A stretch of DNA of 64,000 nucleotides, from NCBI GenBank assembly GCA_030041095.1, contig JASHON010000205.1:1-64000 (forward strand), in the 5' to 3' direction. Positions 17,426 to 26,844 of the stretch are shown piece by piece. The DNA is from Terriglobia bacterium. Its GTDB lineage: Bacteria; Acidobacteriota; Terriglobia; UBA7540. Both the position numbers and the translations under genes were made by a program. How positions within the stretch are numbered: position 1 is the stretch's first letter; every line of letters begins with the position of its first letter. The notes under the pieces were generated by a model that searched no databases, was not told the DNA's origin, and saw nothing but the letters and a program-made list of their open reading frames with translations.

Positions 17426-20400
17426 TTAAAAGCTCAACTTCGCGGACAGTTGCAACTGCCGCGCGGGGACTGAACTGTTCGTGTAACTAATCACGCCGAA
17501 CGTCGGATCGCCCACGCCCGTATCCGGCGTGCCGAACACGGGATGGTTGAACGCGTTCTCCGCGTCCAGCCGCAATTCGAGTTTGATGCTCTCATGCTTG
17601 CTCGAGAGCCCAAAGTCCTTCGCGAGCGACAAATCCGACGAGAAAACGGAGGGACTGCGCACGTCGCCGGTGGCCCTGGGCATATCGCCCAGAGTGTATG
17701 GAGCCGGCATTTGAAAGCAACTGGGATTGGCGAAATAGTTGTTCACCCAATTCCCGTCAGACCCACCCGTGCGCGACGGCCTGCAGACCTGGTTGGGCCG
17801 CTGGTAGCCGTAAGTCCAAATGGGAGTTCCGCCACCGCTGGCGATGAAGGCCAGAGGGAAGCCGGACTGCCAGCCCCATATGCCGGCGGTTCTCCAGCCG
17901 CCAAGAATCAGTTCCAGCGGCTTGGGCATTTGGGTCAAGAACGCGCGCCCGCGTCCAACTGGCAAATTGTACGTATAGTTGATCTTCACCATCTGCGGCA
18001 CATCGAAAGTGGAAAGGCTGCGGTCAGCCTCGAGATCGTTCGGGTCTTGAGCCATATAAAGCTCACTCGTGGTGCCCGCAAGCCAGGAAAGATTGGTGTC
18101 ATACATTGAAGAGTCATCAATCGATTTCGACCAGGTATAGTTGGCGGACAACTGCAGGCCGTTCGAGTAGCGCTTGGAGATCGTGAGCTGCAGCGCGTGA
18201 TAAATGGAGTTGGCGATGGCCGGCTCATCCGAAGTGACGCTGTTGTACTGCGGATAGGGCAGCAGCAGTTGAAACGCCGGGACCGCTGGCGCCGACAGAG
18301 AGCTATCAGCATAATAGGAAGACGTGAGGATTGAGGCGAAAGGATTCGAGACATAATTACCCAGGTTGCCAATCTCGGTGGGTGAAAGCGTCTGAATATG
18401 TGGTCCTAGAATATCCAAGGCATTTGCGCCCTCGTAGTACAGGTCCGTTCCCTTCTTGCCGACGTAATAGGCGCCAAATACGATGTTCGAAGGCAGTTGG
18501 CGCTCAAACCCGAAGCTCCAGCTCTGCTCGTAAGGCACTCTAGCGTAAAAACTGTTTTTGATCGGACCAATAGCGCCGTAACCCACATCATTCAACAAAC
18601 CCAGAGAGCTTCCGGTCGGCTGCAGCAATCCATTCGGAAAAGGATCGCTGAAACGCATGTACGGCGTAGCGCCGTTGTTTTGGTAGGTGGTCTCCGGTGT
18701 CGTGTACTGATTGAAGCCTTCGGAGCCGTAGCTGATCAGGCCGTTGGCGCCGGAACGGGTGGGGTCGAAATAAATTCCGTATCCGCCGCGAATCACGGTC
18801 TTGCTGCCCACCAGGTAAGCGAAGCCGAAGCGCGGCTGGATTTCGCTCCAATCCGTCAACCGGTTCGTCCGGTCGTTGCTACTCACGAACACCTCGCCGC
18901 CCATGAGTGGGGTGGTCTCATTCTGGCCGGTGAGGGGATTGGTGTACGAAATGCTCCCGCCATTCAGCGGGTTCACCACATTCGGATCAAACGAGTTCAT
19001 GCGATTGAAGCGTTCCGTCAGGGGTAGGGCGACTTCATAGCGAAGTCCTAAATTCAATGTCAGCTTAGGAGCGACTTTCCAGTTATCCTGCGCATACCAG
19101 GCGTATTGGTAATTCTGTGTTGCCGGCCGGTCCTGGATTTCATAGAAGTCCGAAAACTGGCCCATCAGAAAGCTGGCCATATCGTCACCACCGCAGACAC
19201 TGATCACGGGCGTCGGACACTGCGAGGTGCCTCCGGCGCCGATGTTGAAGTAACCCAGCGGGGCGTTTGTCTGAATATAATTCTGCTGGTGTAATTGTCC
19301 TTCGAAGCCGTATTTGAGCTCATGGTTTCCACGAATGTTGGTGAGCGTTTCGCTTAACTGGCCGGTATCCTGGCCTTGCACGTAGTTGCCGTAGGGATCG
19401 TTGCCCATGCTGGTGAAAGCGGCTGAATAATAGTCGCCAATGAACATGGCAGGAACGCCTTGAAAGCCGTTTGAGCCGAGATATGACGGAAAGCCGAGCG
19501 TGCCGAGGGGATTCGAGTTCAGACTCTTGTTATAAGCCAAGATGTACTCCGTTCCCCGGGTGAAACCCAAAGTGCTGGTGAGCAGCAGGGTGGGACTGAA
19601 GGTCTTCGTGTAGTTGATCGAGGCGAGCTGCGCCCCTGTATTGTCCGGCCCGCTTCCGCACGGGTCAGCGTAATCCTTGAAGCAGTTGTAAGGAGTGTAG
19701 CTGGACCAGTCTTCCGAGTACTTCACGCTGAGCAGATTCTTCTCGTTGAACTGATAATCGATCTTCAGGTCAAACTGGTCATTAGCGCTGAGGGATGCCC
19801 CGGACGCCGTCCAATTATCGTAGATGCCGCCGCCTGAATAATTCGGCATCGGGAACAGACTCATCATCTTTTGGCCAACACGATCGATCAGGTTTCCGGG
19901 CGACGGCGTCAATTGGTAGGGCGTGCCGTCCAGCACAGAACTCCCCGGGCTGGAGTAGTTGGCGATGTTGTTGAAAGGAATATAAGCGCTGCGGTACGCG
20001 CCCGCCGGGCCATTAGCAGGCGTTTCGTAGGTGCCGGAATAGGGATCCCAAATCTGCCCCCCTGCCGCACTGCACTGGCCTGCTGCATTGAACGTGCCAC
20101 TGTATGCCGCGCACAATTCGCTGAAATCGCCCGCACGCTCCTCGACCGAGGGCACGCCCGCTTGATACGTGCCCATGTCCGAACTTCGCGTGCCATCCCA
20201 GTCAAAAAAGAAAAATGCCTTATCTTTTTTGATGGGTCCGCCGAAAGTGCCTCCGTAATTGTTACGGTGCACGGGCGGAAGCGGCACGCCAGCGACATTA
20301 TTGAACCAGTTGTTTGCGTCGGTGATCTGGTTGCGAATGTAGTCGTAGGCGCTGCCATGGAACGCATTGGTCCCGGATTGGGTGATCATGTTGACGACGG

Positions 20401-21142
20401 TCGAGCCCGTAAATCCATATTCAGCGCTGAAGTTCGTCTGCTCCACAACCATTTCCTGAACCGCCTCTTCCGAAGGCGTGTAAGTGACGTTCGTGGCCCC
20501 GCCGTTAGGCTCAAAGTTGGTGATGGAAGCACCATCCATCAAAATGTCTGCGCTCGCTCCGCGGCTGCCATTGGACACAAAGTTCGTTCCCGTATCGCTG
20601 ACGGCGTTCTGGTCACTCATCAGGTTCATCCCCGGCCCCAGCATGGTAAAGTCCAGGACGTAACGGTCAACCAGGGGCAGATCGGCAAGAAACCTCCGGT
20701 TCACCACTTGGCCGGTGACTGCATCCTCAGTCTGCAGCTCCGGCGCCCTTCCTGTGACCGCAACAGTTTGCTTCGAGCTCGCGACCCGAAGGGTCAGGTT
20801 GGCTGTGGCGTTTCCACCGACGCTCACGGTGACGTTGCTGAGCATTACCTGCGCAAAGCCCGGCATGGTCCCTGACAGACGGTACACTCCTGGCGGAATC
20901 GAGGTGAATAAGTACCGGCCATGGCTGTCCGACTTGGTACTGAACGTGAATCCCTTCACCTGGTCCGTCAGGACTACCCGAACGCCTGGTACCACTGCCC
21001 CGCTCGGGTCCGTGATCTCTCCGCTGACGGTCCCGAAATAACCTTGGCTGAACATCGGGCCGCGGGGCAGCACAAGCAGAGCAAAGAGAGCCGCGGCGAG
21101 CAGAACTGAAACACGGGGAATCAGGGATAAAAGTCTGGTCAT
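17426..21142 (-). CDS. Oar-like TonB-dependent receptor with carboxypeptidase-regulatory domain
   Basis: A 1238-residue outer-membrane protein. An N-terminal signal (RVSVLLAAALFALLVLPRG) is followed by a carboxypeptidase-regulatory-like domain (GTVSGEITDPSGAVVPGVRV, YLFTSIPPGVYRLSG), a plug-like domain (EEAVQEMVVEQTNFSAEYG, STVVNMITQSGTNAFHGS) and a barrel ending in LSAKLSF. It lies between an exported hydrolase with a discoidin domain (36-base gap) and GH13. Together they resemble a SusC-free acidobacterial polysaccharide-use locus. The substrate is probably an oligosaccharide. Nothing is truncated. Confidence 0.92.
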   Translation of the reverse strand: MTRLLSLIPRVSVLLAAALFALLVLPRGPMFSQGYFGTVSGEITDPSGAVVPGVRVVLTDQVKGFTFSTKSDSHGRYLFTSIPPGVYRLSGTMPGFAQVMLSNVTVSVGGNATANLTLRVASSKQTVAVTGRAPELQTEDAVTGQVVNRRFLADLPLVDRYVLDFTMLGPGMNLMSDQNAVSDTGTNFVSNGSRGASADILMDGASITNFEPNGGATNVTYTPSEEAVQEMVVEQTNFSAEYGFTGSTVVNMITQSGTNAFHGSAYDYIRNQITDANNWFNNVAGVPLPPVHRNNYGGTFGGPIKKDKAFFFFDWDGTRSSDMGTYQAGVPSVEERAGDFSELCAAYSGTFNAAGQCSAAGGQIWDPYSGTYETPANGPAGAYRSAYIPFNNIANYSSPGSSVLDGTPYQLTPSPGNLIDRVGQKMMSLFPMPNYSGGGIYDNWTASGASLSANDQFDLKIDYQFNEKNLLSVKYSEDWSSYTPYNCFKDYADPCGSGPDNTGAQLASINYTKTFSPTLLLTSTLGFTRGTEYILAYNKSLNSNPLGTLGFPSYLGSNGFQGVPAMFIGDYYSAAFTSMGNDPYGNYVQGQDTGQLSETLTNIRGNHELKYGFEGQLHQQNYIQTNAPLGYFNIGAGGTSQCPTPVISVCGGDDMASFLMGQFSDFYEIQDRPATQNYQYAWYAQDNWKVAPKLTLNLGLRYEVALPLTERFNRMNSFDPNVVNPLNGGSISYTNPLTGQNETTPLMGGEVFVSSNDRTNRLTDWSEIQPRFGFAYLVGSKTVIRGGYGIYFDPTRSGANGLISYGSEGFNQYTTPETTYQNNGATPYMRFSDPFPNGLLQPTGSSLGLLNDVGYGAIGPIKNSFYARVPYEQSWSFGFERQLPSNIVFGAYYVGKKGTDLYYEGANALDILGPHIQTLSPTEIGNLGNYVSNPFASILTSSYYADSSLSAPAVPAFQLLLPYPQYNSVTSDEPAIANSIYHALQLTISKRYSNGLQLSANYTWSKSIDDSSMYDTNLSWLAGTTSELYMAQDPNDLEADRSLSTFDVPQMVKINYTYNLPVGRGRAFLTQMPKPLELILGGWRTAGIWGWQSGFPLAFIASGGGTPIWTYGYQRPNQVCRPSRTGGSDGNWVNNYFANPSCFQMPAPYTLGDMPRATGDVRSPSVFSSDLSLAKDFGLSSKHESIKLELRLDAENAFNHPVFGTPDTGVGDPTFGVISYTNSSVPARQLQLSAKLSF

Positions 21143-21178
21143 GTCAGCCTCCTAGCGCTCCCTAACCATCGGAGCCCA

Positions 21179-23440
21179 TCAGTCGTATTCAACTTTTCCT
21201 CGCAGAATCGTGAGGGACGCCTTGGGAATAGTGAACACCGCTCCGCTCCCGCCGGGCGCCGTCGTGCTAACGGGCGGGCCGTCCGGATCGGCGTGGCTGT
21301 TTCTTCCATTCGAGTGCCACCGATATTGTTCCTTCCCAAAGGATACCATTCGAACTTCTCCTGAAAAAACTCCGTGCCGGCCGTTCTCCAAGCCTTCGAA
21401 AGCCACGCGTACGGTGCGAGCGTTTTCCTGGTCTCGATTGACGATCATCAGAGACCACTCGCCATCGGGCCGCTCGAGCGCGTAAACCGCCAGGATCTCG
21501 TTCCCCGCGGCATCGCGCAGGTCCGCCGTCGCCCGGTAGGTGTGGTGCGTTCCATCGCCGGGCTTGACCCATTCCCGGTTAATCAACTGCGCCGCGTAAT
21601 ACTGCGATGTGAATTGCTTGATCTCGTAGCTTTCGCTGGATGAGAACATCCCGAACGTTCCCCACCCGTGGCAGCCGTGGCTGAGCGGCAGAGGGAAAAA
21701 CTGAAAATAGTAAAGGCCGGCGCCGCCCGCCGTAAGGAAAGCCCCCGCGTATTCCGCCAGCCACAGTGCGCCGAAAATGTCTACAAATGATTGATTGAGG
21801 TTCCAGGAGAGATTGCTCTCCGTAATCAGCATTGGAATATTGGCGGGTAACCCGTCTTCTCGCCAAACATCGAGGATGTGGCTGACGAGTTCCGGCTCTC
21901 GATAGAGGTCCGCCCAAGTCACACTGCACGGCTCAAAAGGATAATGCTCGAAGGACATGAACGCCAGATCCTCCAGGTGGCCATGCGATTTCAGGTAATC
22001 CAGAAACCGGCCAAGCCACGACGTTCGCCCCTCGGCGTCCGGCCAAACCTTGATGTCCTCGTTCACGCCCTCGAAGATGGGCCCTCCAAGCTTGGCCTCG
22101 GGCACCAGGCGATGAATCGCCGCGGCAAATTGAATATAGAGCGCAGCATAATCTTCCGGCATTGCGTTTTGCCCGTCCGGCTCTTCCCCCATCTCCACAT
22201 ACGCCACCGGGTATCCGCGTTTCTTCAGATAAGCGATCTGCGCGGCCGCATCTTCCGGAATCCCATAAAGCATGGCAATCGGTATAATCGCCGGCAGATG
22301 GTTGGTGACGCCGCTCGTGAAGAAGAGGTCAAATCCGGTCTGGTCGCCGCCCTCCGCGTGAAGATCAGTTTCGGCATGCCACGGGTCAATGGATGAGCAG
22401 TACGTCGCCGTCTGGTCCTGGTCCGGCGAGTGGCGAACCAAATCCACCAGAATGCCCTGGCCGTCGAAGGTGCCCGCATAAACTTCTTTGATCGCGTAGC
22501 CCTCGGAGTTGCGAGGATCCTCGCTGCCGTGCGTGTCGGGAGTATGGGAAGACTCCGTCATCAAAATTCGAAGGAACCGAGTGGTGAGGGGAGACCGGGC
22601 GAGCTTCAACGTCGCTGTGCCACCCTGGCCATCCTTCACCATCCCGCCGGGAAACGTGCTCCATACGCCGCCGGTAGGGCTGCCCATCGCATCGCCGGTT
22701 CCGGTCCAGTATTGGACCAGATACTCGCGCGCATACGGATCGGCCCAATCGATGCGGAGGGCGTTCACCGGCTCGCTTGCGCCCAGGTCAATCACCACCC
22801 ACTGGGGATGTAGTGCGTCTCGCTCGCCGGTATAGCGTTCGGTGAGATACGGATTGCTCTTCCAATACGTGTTCGGATCGCCATCCGTCATCCGGGAGTA
22901 GCCGGACGTCGTACCCCCATTGCGCGTGTTGCCGCGATGGGGCAAAGGGTAGCCGTAAGAGTGGCGTATAAACTCCGTGGGCTCGGCGTTGCCGGTGAAA
23001 TATCCGGATCGATGAGCCGGGTCGCTCCACGTGCCTTTGGGATTCCAGTGCCAGGCGGCAATCTGCAGCTCGGTATGCTGCCGGTAAGTCATCGGTCCCC
23101 AGCCGGCGGAAAGGCACTTTTTGATCGTCGCCTCCGTATAGAGCTGATCCACCTGCTTGTAGCCCAGCATATCAATCGATGTACCCAAGGCTTGGCTTGG
23201 GCGGAACGAATTGGTTGCATGGCCAGGCGTGGCATCAACGCGAATCGTGGCAACCTCAGCGTCTGGGACGGAAGCGTGGGATGACGGGCTTAGAGATCCC
23301 GTACTCGAAGCCGCTAAAGGACGCGCGGAATCGAACGCCAGGGCCGCCGTAGCCGTCGCAGCGCTCAGAAACTCGCGGCGCGAAACGTCGCGGTTTGGGC
23401 GCGCGGACGCCTTGGTTTCATCGTTTGTTCTCCGGCTCAC
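21179..23440 (-). CDS. Tat-exported clan-A-like glycoside hydrolase with discoidin domain
   Basis: The preferred start is GTG 23440, after gagggaga, giving about 753 residues; an ATG at 23491 would add 17. A twin-arginine signal (SRREFLSAATATAALA) lies near residue 20. A discoidin (F5/8 type C) beta-sandwich lies at about 170-300 (YSRMTDGDPNTYWKSN, WVVIDLGASEPVNALRID, RFLRILMTES). The C-terminal part looks like a TIM barrel: VEMGEEPDGQ near residue 418 may hold the acid/base glutamate and LITESNLSW near 540 the nucleophile. No GH family could be assigned by eye. It begins the operon with the TonB receptor and GH13. Confidence 0.75.
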   Translation of the reverse strand: MSRRTNDETKASARPNRDVSRREFLSAATATAALAFDSARPLAASSTGSLSPSSHASVPDAEVATIRVDATPGHATNSFRPSQALGTSIDMLGYKQVDQLYTEATIKKCLSAGWGPMTYRQHTELQIAAWHWNPKGTWSDPAHRSGYFTGNAEPTEFIRHSYGYPLPHRGNTRNGGTTSGYSRMTDGDPNTYWKSNPYLTERYTGERDALHPQWVVIDLGASEPVNALRIDWADPYAREYLVQYWTGTGDAMGSPTGGVWSTFPGGMVKDGQGGTATLKLARSPLTTRFLRILMTESSHTPDTHGSEDPRNSEGYAIKEVYAGTFDGQGILVDLVRHSPDQDQTATYCSSIDPWHAETDLHAEGGDQTGFDLFFTSGVTNHLPAIIPIAMLYGIPEDAAAQIAYLKKRGYPVAYVEMGEEPDGQNAMPEDYAALYIQFAAAIHRLVPEAKLGGPIFEGVNEDIKVWPDAEGRTSWLGRFLDYLKSHGHLEDLAFMSFEHYPFEPCSVTWADLYREPELVSHILDVWREDGLPANIPMLITESNLSWNLNQSFVDIFGALWLAEYAGAFLTAGGAGLYYFQFFPLPLSHGCHGWGTFGMFSSSESYEIKQFTSQYYAAQLINREWVKPGDGTHHTYRATADLRDAAGNEILAVYALERPDGEWSLMIVNRDQENARTVRVAFEGLENGRHGVFSGEVRMVSFGKEQYRWHSNGRNSHADPDGPPVSTTAPGGSGAVFTIPKASLTILRGKVEYD

Positions 23441-23617
23441 AGGATGCTCTCCCTCTGTTAAGGCGACCTGATCTCCGCGAAACAGTCCCAAGCGGAGTAG
23501 AACGGCTGCGGATAGCCAGGACTGCTCTTTCCTTCCGCGGCCTCAAAAAAGAAAGCGCGCGGGCGCCGCCCAGTCCTGTCAAAGCTATATTCGAGCTTGA
23601 CGGACTTTATAAAGTAT

Positions 23618-24042
23618 CCTAATAAACTCCCTTGTACCACCCGGTACCGTTGGTCGTCAATCGCATTTTCCCGCAATACTCATAAACGGTTCCGTGTCCG
23701 ATCGAGCAACTGCGGGCAATCTGCCGCTGCCCCAATCCCAGCTCCTATCGGAGTCGCAGGACTTCCTTTAGCTTTCGCATGGACAACGTTTTCGTGGGCA
23801 ATGTCGGTTCCTCCGGCTTTCAGTGGAACTTCACTGCCGGTCGATTTGTCCAGTGCCTCTCACCTCTCTTGCCCGTCAGCCGACGGGCTGTGGAAATCGT
23901 TCCTGAATGATCCCGGGCAAGGTTCCGACCGCCGGCCAAAAAGTGACCGGCTTGAAATCGGAATTTCTGCCCAGCTTCATCCCGGAACCGTGCCCGGCTT
24001 CATTTCGGAATGCTGACCGGGATCATTTCGTAATCGTGCCCA
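23618..24042 (-). mobile_element. IS21-family remnant: istA start with stop codon, plus end repeats
   Basis: On the minus strand an ATG at 23780 starts MRKLKEVLRLR, then a TAG stop, then ELGLGQRQIARSCSIGHGTVYEY. This is the N-terminal helix-turn-helix region of IstA, interrupted by a stop and lost after about residue 36. Upstream, at 24042-23943, four imperfect tandem repeats of about 23 bases contain GGGCACGATTACGAAATGA, GGTCAGCATTCCGAAATGA, GGGCACGGTTCCGGGATGA and GGGCAGAAATTCCGAT. Multiple terminal repeats are usual for IS21 elements. The transposase and istB bodies are absent, so this is a dead end fragment. Nothing recognisable is in 24043-24267. Confidence 0.75.
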
Positions 24043-24267
24043 CCTTGCCCCGGAATCCCCACCAAGGATTTAAGCTGATACCGTTATACGCGTACACAAG
24101 GCGCGTCGGATATCCACGCACTAACGTCCCGCAGGTCGAGGACACAGGCGATAGAATTCATAAGTGCTGGCCCTGCAGTTCCCCATTTGGAACACATCCG
24201 CCCGAACGCCCAATTAACACATCTCGCCTCCACCCTGAACTGTGAAAAGTCATCATGCGCGTGCGTG

Positions 24268-24297
24268 TTGACCTTCGAGTAGCTGCGAGCGTATACT
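24268..24297 (+). promoter_or_regulatory. Predicted promoter of the Hxs operon
   Basis: TTGACC (24268-24273) and TATACT (24292-24297) have an 18-base spacer. They lie about 60 bases before the start codon of the His-Ser-Ser repeat precursor. A strong ribosome site GAGGAGGGG at 24344-24352 precedes ATG 24357. It is the best sigma-70-like pair in the region. Confidence 0.5.
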
Positions 24298-24356
24298 ATA
24301 ATGTGTAATTGTGTTGCAAATCGCGACGCTCGCGGTTCCCAACGAGGAGGGGTAGC

Positions 24357-24692
24357 ATGGACTTTCCAAAGTCTAAAAAGACCCTTGGCGGTCTTCTCAG
24401 TTCGTTCGAACGCCTGGGCGCTGGCTCTGCCACCCTACTGGCGGGTGCAGGCCTCCTCATAGCTCCAGCCGCCAAATCGGCGCAGGTCGAGTCACCCGCT
24501 TCAACTCCGCGAGTCGCCCGGGAGGCATCGGTAAAACCTCTCGCTTCCCAGTATCTCCTAAAAACAGCTCGGGGCTCGGGCGCTTTTGTGTCTCTCAGCG
24601 ACCGGTCGTCCCATTCGTCTCACAGCTCGCACTCATCCCACTCGTCTCATAGCTCCCACAGCTCCCATTCCTCCGGTGGAATGTTTGCATAG
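24357..24692 (+). CDS. His-Xaa-Ser repeat precursor (HxsA-like), seven HSS units
   Basis: A 111-residue protein. Start ATG 24357 is chosen because GAGGAGGGG stands just upstream. The N-terminus has lysines, then a hydrophobic stretch (GSATLLAGAGLLIAPAA) ending in AKSAQ, consistent with an export or leader region. The C-terminus is seven consecutive His-Ser-Ser units (24612-24674) followed by GGMFA. The units use different codons for His (CAT, CAC) and Ser (TCG, TCT, AGC, TCC, TCA), so the repeat is conserved at protein level rather than being recent slippage. The genes HxsD, HxsB and HxsC follow directly. It is expected to be the peptide substrate modified by the radical SAM enzymes. Confidence 0.9.
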   Translation: MDFPKSKKTLGGLLSSFERLGAGSATLLAGAGLLIAPAAKSAQVESPASTPRVAREASVKPLASQYLLKTARGSGAFVSLSDRSSHSSHSSHSSHSSHSSHSSHSSGGMFA

Positions 24693-24704
24693 TTTTGGTG
24701 CCCC

Positions 24705-25106
24705 GTGGGTGGCGACTTGTCCGGTGCGAACACGCTTCCGTGGCTTCACCGTCTAGAAGACGGGACCCTGACCGTCTCCGTTGACACTGGAGTTTATCCC
24801 CTGGACGCGTTACTTCGCGCCTGCTACCTGTTCACTGACAGATGCTACCTGTTTCTGGAGCCGGAACAATCCGGCCGGCAGATACGCGTGAGCGTGGCTG
24901 GAAAGAGGGGCGCTGCGGATCTGACCGCGGTCGCGGGAGAGTTCTGCAATGAACTCCTGAACCAGCGACTCCGCTCCGAAATTGCTGCTGAAACAAGACC
25001 TATCCGTGAGCTCATAGTCGCTCAGGCGTTCGCGGAAGCTGAATTTCGAACCTGTTCAGACCAAGAGGCCGACTACAACGACGACCCTAAGGGCATAGCG
25101 AAATGA
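24705..25106 (+). CDS. hxsD: HxsD, His-Xaa-Ser system protein
   Basis: A 133-residue protein starting with GTG 24705, the only usable start; no clear ribosome site is seen, and it lies 12 bases after the precursor stop. It shows the features I associate with HxsD: VDTGVYPLDALLRACYLFTDRCYLFLE near the N-terminus, then GEFCNELLNQRLRSEI and ETRPIRELIVAQAFAEA. HxsD accompanies HxsB and HxsC in known Hxs clusters; its biochemical role is unproven, perhaps precursor binding. Its stop overlaps the next gene start by four bases. Confidence 0.85.
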   Translation: MGGDLSGANTLPWLHRLEDGTLTVSVDTGVYPLDALLRACYLFTDRCYLFLEPEQSGRQIRVSVAGKRGAADLTAVAGEFCNELLNQRLRSEIAAETRPIRELIVAQAFAEAEFRTCSDQEADYNDDPKGIAK

Positions 25107-25351
25107 GTGTGCGCGTGACCCTCTATCCCCGGATTTATGATCGGGAGTCCTTGGCAATTACCGCTGCAGCGTTTGCCAGTCATTGTTCAGTGGCAGCCGT
25201 GGGAGAGACGACCGCGGGTAACATCGTTGAAATCGCCGGGGCACCGGAGGGCGGCGACGAGACGCAAGTCGTTCGGGAATTTCTTAACTATTTGCTCAAC
25301 CTTTCCATAGAGGCGCACTTCAAGCAGCCTCAATCTCCGATTAACGTATGA
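25103..25351 (+). CDS. Second, short HxsD-like protein
   Basis: An 82-residue protein translated from ATG 25103, which overlaps the stop of hxsD (ATGA). It aligns with the preceding HxsD at the same two places: LYPRIYDRESLAITAAAFASHCSVAAV corresponds to VYPLDALLRACYLFTDRCYLFLE, and VREFLNYLLNLSIEAH to GEFCNELLNQRLRSE. The final arginine-rich IRELIVAQAF segment of HxsD is missing. It therefore looks like a paralogue or the other half of a heterodimer. It ends in a four-base overlap with hxsB, so all are co-translated. Confidence 0.75.
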   Translation: MSVRVTLYPRIYDRESLAITAAAFASHCSVAAVGETTAGNIVEIAGAPEGGDETQVVREFLNYLLNLSIEAHFKQPQSPINV

Positions 25352-26844
25352 GGCAAGCACGCTTCGAAAAGCCGGACTTCTACAGGTCAGGCACGGTTTA
25401 CCAGTTACTTCCCTTCCAGTTTATGGATTTCGGGCTGGGAAGGAAGCTGGTGGTGAATGAGGTTGGGGAGCACCTCATTCTATCGAATGCGGAGTTTCAG
25501 GCCTTTGTTTCCCATGGCCTGGATCAAGCGTGCGACACCTACCTCGACTTAAAAACAAAACATTTCCTGTACGACTCCGAGTCCAAGGTGCCGTTCGATC
25601 TCCTCTCGATAAAATACCGCACGAAAAGGGCGTTCCTGGCGGGATTCACAAAGCTGCATATTTTCGTCGTTTCTCTGCGCTGCGAACACTCGTGCCCGTA
25701 CTGCCAGGTTTCGCGGGTCAGCACCGACAAAGCCCGATACGACATGTCACCCGAAACCGCCTCGCGTGCGTTGGACCTTGTTTTTCGCTCCCCTGCGCCG
25801 GAAGTCAAGATCGAGTTCCAGGGCGGCGAGCCCTTGCTTAATTTCGAACGGATCAGGCAGATCGTCGAGGAGGCGGAGACGAGAGGCGCGGCTTCACGAA
25901 AATCGCTTGAGTTCGTCGTATGTTCCAATCTCACTCTCCTGAATGACGAAATCCTCGGATACCTTCAGACGCACAACGTTCTGGTATCCACCTCGCTTGA
26001 CGGTCCTGCCTTCCTGCACAATGCGAATCGGCCGCGGGCAGGCAATAACAGCCACGAGCTTGCAGTAAGAGGCATACGGCGGGTTCGGGAAGCGCTGGGA
26101 GAAGAGAAAGTCAGCGCGCTGATGACTACGACGAGGCTAAGCCTCCAGCACCCGCACGAAATCATCAATGAGTACATCAGCAACGGATTTCATTCCGTGT
26201 TCCTCCGTCCGATCAGCCCTTACGGCTTTGCGGTCAAGACTGCGCGGTCGACCGGTTACAGAATTGAGGAATTCGTGGAGTTTTACAAGCGCGCTCTTGA
26301 TTACATCTTGAAGCTAAACCGCGAGGGCACCTACTTCGTCGAGCTATATGCGCGGCTACTGCTGACGCGCATCCTGACACCCTTTCCAACCGGTTATGTC
26401 GACCTCCAGTCGCCGGCCGGCGCCGGCATAGGCGTGGCCGTCTATAACTATGATGGCGACGTATACGCCACCGACGAATCCAGGATGCTGGCTGAGATGG
26501 AGGACAAGCAGTTTCGACTAGGGAGCGTCCACGGCGACTCGTACGAGGAGATCTTCGGCAACGAGCTGCTCCGCACGATTGTGGCATCCTCATGCGTCGA
26601 GTCAATGCCCGGCTGCGCCGACTGCGCCTTCCAGGCATTCTGCGGCGCCGACTCGATCCACAACTATGGGACCCAGGGCGACATCGTTGGTCACCGCCCA
26701 ACCAGTGATTTTCACAAAAGGAATTTCGAACTCATAAAGCATCTGCTGACGCTGTACCATTCCGATTCCACCATCCAACGAATATTCTGGTCGTGGGTTC
26801 AGGACGCTCCCCTGGGTCAGCTCACAGAGGGAGTGCCCCAATGA
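25348..26844 (+). CDS. hxsB: HxsB, radical SAM maturase of the His-Xaa-Ser system
   Basis: A 498-residue enzyme. The radical SAM cluster cysteines are in CEHSCPYC at about residue 112, and VKIEFQGGEPLLNFE is the GGEP motif. The C-terminal part has a SPASM/twitch-like cysteine region (CVESMPGCADCAFQAFC at about 416-432) that can hold auxiliary iron-sulfur clusters. Such enzymes install carbon-centred modifications on ribosomal peptides. The start ATG overlaps the previous stop, and the stop overlaps the next start (ATGA). The neighbouring HSS-repeat precursor is the likely substrate. Confidence 0.9.
   Translation: MRQARFEKPDFYRSGTVYQLLPFQFMDFGLGRKLVVNEVGEHLILSNAEFQAFVSHGLDQACDTYLDLKTKHFLYDSESKVPFDLLSIKYRTKRAFLAGFTKLHIFVVSLRCEHSCPYCQVSRVSTDKARYDMSPETASRALDLVFRSPAPEVKIEFQGGEPLLNFERIRQIVEEAETRGAASRKSLEFVVCSNLTLLNDEILGYLQTHNVLVSTSLDGPAFLHNANRPRAGNNSHELAVRGIRRVREALGEEKVSALMTTTRLSLQHPHEIINEYISNGFHSVFLRPISPYGFAVKTARSTGYRIEEFVEFYKRALDYILKLNREGTYFVELYARLLLTRILTPFPTGYVDLQSPAGAGIGVAVYNYDGDVYATDESRMLAEMEDKQFRLGSVHGDSYEEIFGNELLRTIVASSCVESMPGCADCAFQAFCGADSIHNYGTQGDIVGHRPTSDFHKRNFELIKHLLTLYHSDSTIQRIFWSWVQDAPLGQLTEGVPQ

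Noticed and set aside
19871-20875. 334-codon open frame on the plus strand
   Set aside because: It is a shadow of the TonB receptor coding strand with no recognisable domains.
24612-24674. CRISPR or microsatellite interpretation of the repeat in the precursor gene
   Set aside because: The DNA units vary in codon choice while the amino acids stay constant. There are no spacers, so it is a protein repeat.
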